In this document: positions 57,345 to 64,000 of the stretch, piece by piece | Layout: each line of letters starts with the position of its first letter | How positions within the stretch are numbered: position 1 is the stretch's first letter | Assembly (NCBI GenBank): GCA_012064385.1 | Contig: QRDG01000413.1 | Location: forward strand, 62,001-126,000 | DNA: 64,000 nt | Source: Puccinellia tenuiflora | Taxonomy: Eukaryota; Streptophyta; Magnoliopsida; Poales; Poaceae | Reading direction: 5' to 3' | Translations under genes and position numbers: made by a program | The notes under the pieces: generated by a model | What the model saw: only the letters and a program-made list of their open reading frames with translations | What the model was told of the DNA's origin: nothing | The model's database searches: none

Positions 57345-59270
57345 TTGCTGATTTTTTTTTAAATATATTTTTTTGTCTGCAACAAAATATTTGCTAAATT
57401 GTAATGTTCAAACATTTTTTTTAATGAGTAGGTAGCATTTTTTGTGAGCATTTTTTATTTTTTTTGTAATGTTCAAATATTTAGTAGGGTGAACTCGTCG
57501 AACATGTTTGTATTTTGGCGGGAGTATTTAATTTAATTTATGGAAGATGCAGTAGTATTACGTCCAAATAGTGGTAACATTTGAATTCAAATTAGGGAAG
57601 GTGCATTTGAAGTAATTGCAAATGGTGACAACATTTGAATATTCCATTTTTTTTATTTAGCATATGCTGCACCCACTGTATTTTAAAATGTCCCAATTTG
57701 TGGAGATTTGTTGTTTATTTTATCGAAATTTTCAATAAATTGCTTCTTTAAATTTTGACTAAATGGGAAATGTTAAAATCCGTTGGAATTTGTCGTCTTT
57801 TTTTCCTATTTTTTTCACTAATTTGGAAGTGTTCATTTTGTTTTTATTTTTTTATTTTTTGCCATAAGTACGTTGCATATTTTATGTACTTTGGAAATCT
57901 TGAATTTCGTTGGAAATTGGTATCGATTTTATCCAAATTTCTAAAAATTTGGAAAATCTTTTTTTATTCAAGTCCACACAATTATCCACATAGTTGGAGT
58001 GAGTGCATTCTTTTTTTCTAATTTATTCGGTAAAATAAAATGTTTATATATGTTTGTGATTTGTCATAATGAATTAGCATCTTTTTTTGTGTGATTTTTT
58101 TTTGACTTGTTGCTCTTATTGTTCCGGTGGGAAAATTTGTTTTTTAGAATTTGTAACATTTTTCCTTTTAGACAAACGTGCGGTTACGTCATCAAGACAT
58201 ACGTGCGGCTAATTTTTTTAGACAAACGTGCGGTTACATGTTCAAGACATACGTGCGGTTAATTTAGGTTTAAATTATTGAAAATTGGAAATGTACACAT
58301 TTGAAAGGTTGTTGGATTTTAATATGTTCAATATGAAGAAAAGTTTGCATCGTTAAGTTGTTTGAATTTCAAAATTGGAAAAATTAGGAAGTTATGTATG
58401 TTTAGCATATTCAATTTGGAAGCAAGCCATAGTTACAGCAAATTAATTTGCATTTCGTTGAAATGTTGATCTAAGCGAAATTTTTTTAAAAAAAATTCAG
58501 TGGCTATTTTTTTTTTTTGTTTTTACAAATTCGTGGAATTTGGTTTCATTTGTTCTGAAAATGTATGTAAGCAATCAATTTTTTTTGAAGTTATTTGTGT
58601 TTATTTAATTCAATTTGGAAGCAAGTCATAATTAGAGTAAATAAATTTGAATTTTGTGGAAAAAAATATATAATGAAAAATTTGTTTTTAAATGTAGTGC
58701 CTATTGTGTTTTTTGTTTTTTTTTCTCGAAATCGTGGATTTTGGTCTCATTTCATATGGAAATTTACCTAATTAAACTTTTTTTTAAATACAGCCATAGC
58801 TGGAGCAATTAAATTTGCATTTTGTTGAAATATTGATCTAATTATTTTTTTTTGATTTTTTCAAATTCAGTTTTTTTGTTACAAATTTATGGAATTTGGT
58901 TTTGTTTGATTTTGAAATGTATATAAGCAAACATTTTTTTAAGTAATGAAAATTTTTTTTGAAGTTGTTTGTGTTTATTTAATTCAATTTAGAAGCAAGC
59001 CATAATTAGAGTAAATAAATTTGCATTTTGTGGGAAAAATTATCTAATCAAAATTTTGTTTTTAAATGTAGTGCCTATTTTGTTTTTTGTTTTTTGTCGA
59101 AATTGTGGAATTTGGTCTCATTTCATTTGGAAATTTACCTAATGAAACTTTTTTTCTAAATACAGCCATAAATTTGCATTTTGTTGAAATATTGATCTAA
59201 TCATTTTTTTTTTGTTTTTTCAAATGCAATGTTTTTTTTACAAGTTTGTGGAATTTAGTTTTGTTCGATT
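57345..59270. repeat. very AT-rich DNA with decayed repeats of about 190 bp
   Basis: Related phrases around GAAGCAAGCCATAATTAGAG and AAATTTGCATTTTGTTGAAA recur near 58420, 58617, 58795, 58990 and 59165, suggesting an old array. A 50-bp direct repeat (GACAAACGTGCGGTTAC ... AAGACATACGTGCGG) occurs at 58171 and 58221. There is no coding sequence. Confidence 0.6.
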
Positions 59271-60535
59271 TTGAAATGTATATGAACAAACATTTTTTTT
59301 GAAGTAAACATTTTTTTCCTGAAGTATAATTTGTTAGAACCTGGTCTGAATTTTTTTGGAGTCATAGTTTGAAAGTTACTATGATTTTTTAATTGTAATT
59401 AGGAAAAATATGTTACAAATATCTCCAAATATTTAGAAGTTTTGAATTTTAAAAATAAGAAAACAAAAAAACTGGAAGGGAAGAATTTGATTGCATTTGA
59501 TCTGTCATATTTAATTCATTTTAGAAGCAAGACATAAATAGAGCAAACGAATTTGCATTTTCTAGAAATATTCATCTAATCAAATGTTTTTTCTTTTCTC
59601 GTTTAATTTGGAAATGTACCTATTCATTTTTTTATGCAGTGGATTTCAAATAAATTGGAAAAGGTCCCGAAGATAAAATTGTTAGAACCTGGTCTGAAAA
59701 GTTACTATGATTTTTCAATTGTAATTAGGAAAAATCTGTTACAAATATCTTCAAATATTTAGAAGTTTTGAGTTTAAAAATAGGAAAACAAAAAACAGGA
59801 AGGCAAGAAAAAAGAAAAACAAAAAGGGCCGGCCGAGCTGCACAGCAGCCCAGCCCAGCTAGCAAGCCGGCCTGGCCAGCCTAGGCCCACCGTGACTTCA
59901 CGATGTTGAAATGTATATGAACAAACATTTTTTTTGAAGTAATCTTTTTTTTCCCGAAGTATAAATTGTTAGAACCTGGTCTGAATTTATTTGGAGTCAT
60001 AGTTGGAAAGTTACTATGATTTTTTAATTGTAATTAGGAAAAATGTGTTACAAATATCTCCAAATATTTAGAAGTTTTGAATTTAAAAAATAAGAAAACA
60101 AAAAACAGGAAGGGAAGAATTTGGTTGCATTTGATTTGTCATATTTAATTCATTTTAGAAGCAAGACATAAATAGAGCAAACGAATTTGCATTTTCTAGA
60201 AATATTTATCTAATCAAATGTTTTTTGTTTTCTCGTTTAATTTGGAAATGTACCTATTCATTTTTTTATACAGTGGATTTCAAATAAATTGGAAAAGGTC
60301 CCGAAGTATAAATTGTTAGAACCTGGTTTGAAAAGTTACTATGATTTTTCAATTGTAATTAGGAAAAATGTGTTACAAATATCTCCAAATATTTAAAAGT
60401 TTTGAATTTTAAAAATAGGTAAACAAAAAACAGGAAGGCAAGAAAAAAAACAAAAAGGGCCGGCCGAGCTGCACAGCATCCCAGCCCAGCTAGCAAGCCG
60501 GCCTGGCCAGCCCAGACCCACCGTGACTTCACGAT
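59271..60535. repeat. 635-bp tandem duplication
   Basis: TTGAAATGTATATGAACAAA starts at 59271 and again at 59906. Both copies run through a repeated GTTAGAACCTGGTCTGAA module (twice per copy) and end in AAAGGGCCGGCCGAGCTGCA ... CCGTGACTTCACGATG. They differ by scattered substitutions and short indels. Confidence 0.9.
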
Positions 60536-61126
60536 GGCGTCACCGGTGGGCGGAGCTGCCGCAGCGACCGTGCCGGCGTCTCGCGACAGCGAGCCGGGGC
60601 GCGCGCGTCCGTGCTTCCGACGCGCACGGACACGGGCTGCCCATAGGTGGCGGCGCCGCTTCATTTGGGTCGCCGGAGCGGCGGCGGCGGCGTCCAAATG
60701 CGGCGGCGAGCAGCGCGGACGGCGACGCCGATTCCGGCAACGACGCAGCGTCCCCGCAAGCATTTCTGGGTGAGGAGGGAGGCGCGAGGACGGCGGAGGT
60801 CGTAGTGGCCGCCGATTTGTCTGGGAAGGAGGGAAACGGCGGGGCGGTGTGTCGGCGGCATCGCCGTCGCGGGAGAGAGAGAGAGGAAGGGAGGGGGGTT
60901 CTACGGGATTTTTTGCGGAAAAGTCTGCGTAGTTTTCGGAATTCGCAATTCGGTCCCTCGCCTCGGGTTTTCGTGGACTGCGGGTTCGATTTTTGTTTTC
61001 TATAGGGGCGTTTCTGCAAAAGCGTCATCAACGCCTCCCGCGGGCCGTCGGATCGACGACGGACGGCCGGGATCGTGGCACTGTAGTACTGTAGCCGCTC
61101 GCTCCCAGGGCCTCAAAAGGTTCCAT
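60536..61126. other. GC-rich segment without a recognised gene
   Basis: Open frames exist on both strands but have no domains. The first ATG after the duplication (60534) lies in a weakly plausible frame. The end (GCAAAAGCGTCATCAACGCC ... GATCGACGACGGACGG) resembles terminal sequence of Triticeae repeats I have seen. It would be the 5' part of the possible minus-strand Helitron. Confidence 0.35.
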
Positions 61127-61140
61127 CTTTAAATATAGTA

Positions 61141-61175
61141 TAGATATAGATATAGATATAGATATAGATATAGAT
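61141..61175. repeat. TAGATA microsatellite
   Basis: Nearly six perfect TAGATA units, directly at the end of the possible Helitron. Confidence 0.9.
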
Positions 61176-61204
61176 GACTGGAGGGATGAGCAGCAATCAG
61201 ATGA

Positions 61205-61540
61205 AAAATAGTATCAGACAACCGAACAAGATTTCTCAGCCTCTTCCCTGTCGCCGGCACAGCCACCTCCCTGAGCCGCCTGCAGCTCACTCCGCCGTCT
61301 GCTGCTCTTGTTCTGGAGCATGACGTGCACGACAGCCTCGCCGCGGATGCCGCTCTGCTGCGCGCCGAGCTCAAGTCCGCCATGGACACGGAGGCGCAGC
61401 AGCTCGCCAAGGAAGCTGACACATTGCGCCAGTGGATGGACAAGGCCATGGCGTTCCTGGTGCACGCTGACGCGCTCGCTGCTGGATCGACGCCCGACTC
61501 CCTGTTCGTCCAAAGGTTGAACGACCTTGGGATGTTTTAG
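61205..61540 (+). pseudogene. orphan exon-like open frame, unrecognised
   Basis: Open from a stop at 61202 to TAG at 61540. The first in-frame ATG is only at 61382. The translation has an amphipathic, probably helical part (DAALLRAELKSAMDTEAQQL, then EADTLRQWMDKAMAFLVHAD). GC content and codon use look coding, unlike the surroundings. It may be the last exon of a truncated host gene. No family recognised. Confidence 0.35.
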
Positions 61541-61553
61541 GGGTGTATTACTA

Positions 61554-61628
61554 CTCCCTCTGATCCATAAAAAGTTTGTAGAAACTTTGTACGAAGTGGT
61601 CGACACTTTTTTTATGGATTGGAGGGGG
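61554..61628. mobile_element. Stowaway-type MITE, 75 bp
   Basis: CTCCCTCTGATCCATAAAAA at the left pairs with TTTTTTTATGGATTGGAGGG at the right, and TA flanks both sides (61552-61553 and 61629-61630). Confidence 0.8.
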
Positions 61629-61629
61629 T

Positions 61630-61929
61630 ATTTAATTCGAGAAGGCAGAATTTTTTTATTGTTTCATAGACCTTACGAAGTTTTTAAAAAAATCATCCAA
61701 AAACACTAAAAGCCAGCACTTGGGTTCCCAGTCAAGAATTCCCTATTACAAGTCGAAGAATTGTGACACGGTTTCTGTCATCTACAGCCATCCCTCCTCT
61801 CTTCCGTACTCTAGAGTGCGGCCCTATGAACTCATATAGCTGAACTAACATATAATCTGTGGTCGGAGTACTGATTTTTGGGGGATGGCTGGTGTGGACA
61901 CAGTTTTTTGAAAGACAAATTTCCCGAGC
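61630..61929. other. short spacer
   Basis: Nothing recognised. Confidence 0.4.
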
Positions 61930-62761
61930 TTTTCTCTATCTGCAATGAACAACAATTGCCTGTTTCTGATGTTGCGTAAAAGAGATGAAACTTTACTTTC
62001 AGGAGATGGCTTCATGCTCACTTACAGGAACAAAACACGGAGTTGCAAGACATATTGTTTGGGGGTGGCTTTGAACTCTGAGAGAGATAAACCGGTATGG
62101 AAATGGACAAAAATTGAGATTTTCAGTGTGAAGTCCATGTACAAAAATCTCAGTAGTAGCAACACCGACAGATCGTTCAAACACTTATGGAAAGCAAAAA
62201 TACCTTTCAAAATCAAGATCTAGATGTGGTTGATATGGCATAATGCAATTGCATCAAAAGATAATATGAGCAAGCGAGTTTGGAGGGGTAATACAAAATG
62301 TTAGTTTTGTGGAGAGGAAGAGTCCATTCTGCACATCAGGAGGCGGGTGCTGAAAACCTCATCACCCTTGCATCAGGAGGGGGGTCGTCGAGAAATACAA
62401 ATGTGATGTGCCTGACAAACTCGTCACACGGAAGTGGTGATGACCAAGATAGGATGGAAGAATAGGTTGCAACAACAAAATTCTGGAACCTTTGATAACT
62501 CTTGCTGGAAAATTTATTTGAAGATTCTAAAAAGGATATGTTGCTGATGGTGGTCTTACAAAATGTTGATGTAACAGACAGCTATCGTCCCTTTTGGGCC
62601 TGTAAAAAAGATATATTCCACCCCCTTTGTGGGTGGTGCAAGTAGAAGATCTCTGAAACTTCTCTAGCTACTCCTAGTCTTTACTTATCCTACCTGTTGC
62701 ACATGGATGCTGGCTCCCTGTATTTCGTTATCCGACGATAATGAAATCTCGATCTGAAAAA
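61930..62761 (+). mobile_element. decayed LINE 3' fragment (zf-RVT region)
   Basis: The frame at 61945-62223 has PVWKWTKIEIFSVKSMYKNL and SFKHLWKAKIPFKIKI. After a stop it continues as MWLIWHNAIASKDNMSKR and FCGEEESILHI, the zinc-binding end of plant L1 ORF2. The 3' end (CCGACGATAATGAAATCTCG then a short A-run at about 62756-62761) looks like a LINE tail. It is a different family from the LINE at 3137 and much more decayed. No TSD was found. Confidence 0.7.
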
Positions 62762-64000
62762 ACGACATTTGTAGAATCAGAAATAAATCATAGAAGTTGA
62801 CAAATACTCAGTGCATGCTACTGAAAATTAGACATAATCATGGGAACTACTTAGAACGATGGATCACAGCAATGATTAGTGGCATATGGTATGCAAAAAA
62901 AATCTAAAAATATAAGTTCACATCAAAGAATAACACAACGTCAAATACGAGAATGCAAACCTCTTCCCATGTTTTTTTCCGTATCAATAAACTATATGAG
63001 GGAGATGCACCCAAAATTGTTCAAACGACTTGGGCTTTACTAAAAATCTTCACCAACAACAAAGATAATTGGAATTGGATAAAGGTATATAAATTGTGAT
63101 TATTTTTTCTGTGAAATTTTCTACCTCCTAATTTTAATGATACAAGTGCAGAGTGTGGACTTGGCTCTTATGCTTTAGTTGAAATAGTAAAAACTATTAT
63201 CGTCGTAGGCGCACAGTCAATCTTCCGAGGACAATCAATCACAATATGATGACGACACCGAGATTTGTTAACGAGGTTCGACGAACTCACCTACTCTTCG
63301 GGGCATTAATACGTGTGTTCCTCCCATCTGATACCGCAACACCTGGTCACTCTAGGCGCCGACACAAGCACCCGGCTTTCCCTGCGTTGTGTACCTGTTG
63401 CTATCAAGTCGTTATAGGTTACAATGTGTGACACACTATCATTATATAGGAGGCCAAGGCTACTAGTGTCCGACTCGAGCACTACACGTACCTAATACAA
63501 CTCCAAGTCCAAACGTAACCCAACTTGAAAAAAAAAATTGATTTCCAATCCGTATTCCGCTTAAAAAATATACATATCTAAAAATGAGACTTGGTTCCCG
63601 TTTAACCATTGGTTAGGTTAACCTAACCTAAAACAGCCCAATGGGCCAGGTGGCTCACCTAAAAATAAATTAGGTTCTTTCGATTTGATCCGTTTCCACC
63701 AAAGGTTATCCCGTCACGTACCTCAGGTTCCACACTACTGGGAACTGGCTGACAAATTTTCAGAAAACATCGTCTTGAGCTCACTTCTGCATGCATAAAA
63801 GCAGGCTTCGAGTACTGTGAAATTTAGCTGGACCAATTAGTACCTTGTATTGTCACGGACATGTCATTTTTGTGTGGTATATGTTTTCATATATACTCCT
63901 ATCTACTCCGTCTTATCAGTTTAAGAGCTCTGGAGTTGCGTCCGATGCTAGTTTCAATAAGTGTCTAGGTTGTTTCATGGATGCTGTTCTGCTCCCTACA
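62762..64000. other. spacer to the window end
   Basis: No gene supported. Positions 63200-63480 contain phrases (CCGAGATTTGTTAACGAGGT, CCGACTCGAGCACTACACGT) that I associate with Triticeae retroelement sequence, but no ends could be fixed. A TTAGGTTAACCTAACCTAA palindrome lies at 63611-63629. Confidence 0.3.

Larger units (their letters stand above)
57323..61144 (-). mobile_element. possible second Helitron, minus strand, 3.8 kb
   Basis: On the minus strand the segment begins TCTATACTATATTTAAAG at 61144 (preceded by A) and ends CAACTAG at 57323 (followed by T). These fit Helitron ends and A/T target choice. A hairpin before the CTAG end is not clear (GGCGTGGCGTG only). The general layout (GC-rich part near the 5' end, AT-rich rest) resembles the Helitron at 44436. 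No helicase was found. Confidence 0.4.

Overview
The window is nuclear DNA of a grass, almost certainly a Triticeae (wheat, barley, Aegilops or rye). Evidence: genes with GT-AG introns, plant polyubiquitin, an Angela/BARE1-like LTR end, Stowaway MITEs, and a large CACTA transposon with the accggga-type subterminal repeats common in Triticeae. Most of the 64 kb is transposable elements, many of them nested. All boundaries come from reading terminal repeats and target-site duplications (TSDs) by eye; no alignment or database search was run.

Left part (1-5250): a copia LTR end, a small gene for a mitochondrial COX7a-like protein (coding exons 2188-2343 and 2440-2487) with a MITE in its leader intron, and a 5'-truncated LINE (3137-4331) flanked by a 15-bp TSD. 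Positions 5251-19892 are one CACTA (En/Spm) element of 14.6 kb with matching TIRs and a TTA TSD. It carries an intact TNP2 transposase, two small unrecognised ORFs in a duplicated cassette, three long hairpins, tandem repeats, and a multi-exon second gene with a C-terminal Ulp1-like protease domain, broken by one frameshift.

Centre (19909-36203): one CC-NBS-LRR resistance-type gene, now dead. The CACTA element ends 16 bp before its ATG. A 7.8-kb copia element (21397-29164), itself carrying a 2.4-kb insertion, and a 5.1-kb copia element (30841-35903) sit inside its coding sequence. At least five frameshifts add to the damage.

Right part (36204-64000): several non-autonomous DNA elements, including two hAT-like elements and foldback MITEs. 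There is a minus-strand gene for a nuclear-looking protein with 31-residue repeats (41889-43724). A Helitron (44436-49015) has captured part of a DUF707 gene. A polyubiquitin gene (52617-53760) has a fifth repeat frameshifted by 2 bp and a hAT-like element in its proximal promoter. A decayed subtilisin-like protease pseudogene follows (55298-57296), then an AT-rich repeat-filled segment that may be a second Helitron, and LINE remains.

The likely functional host genes are the COX7a-like gene, the 31-residue-repeat gene and polyubiquitin. The most unusual material is inside the CACTA element: repeated promoter-ORF-hairpin cassettes, with two hairpins whose arms have diverged while still pairing.
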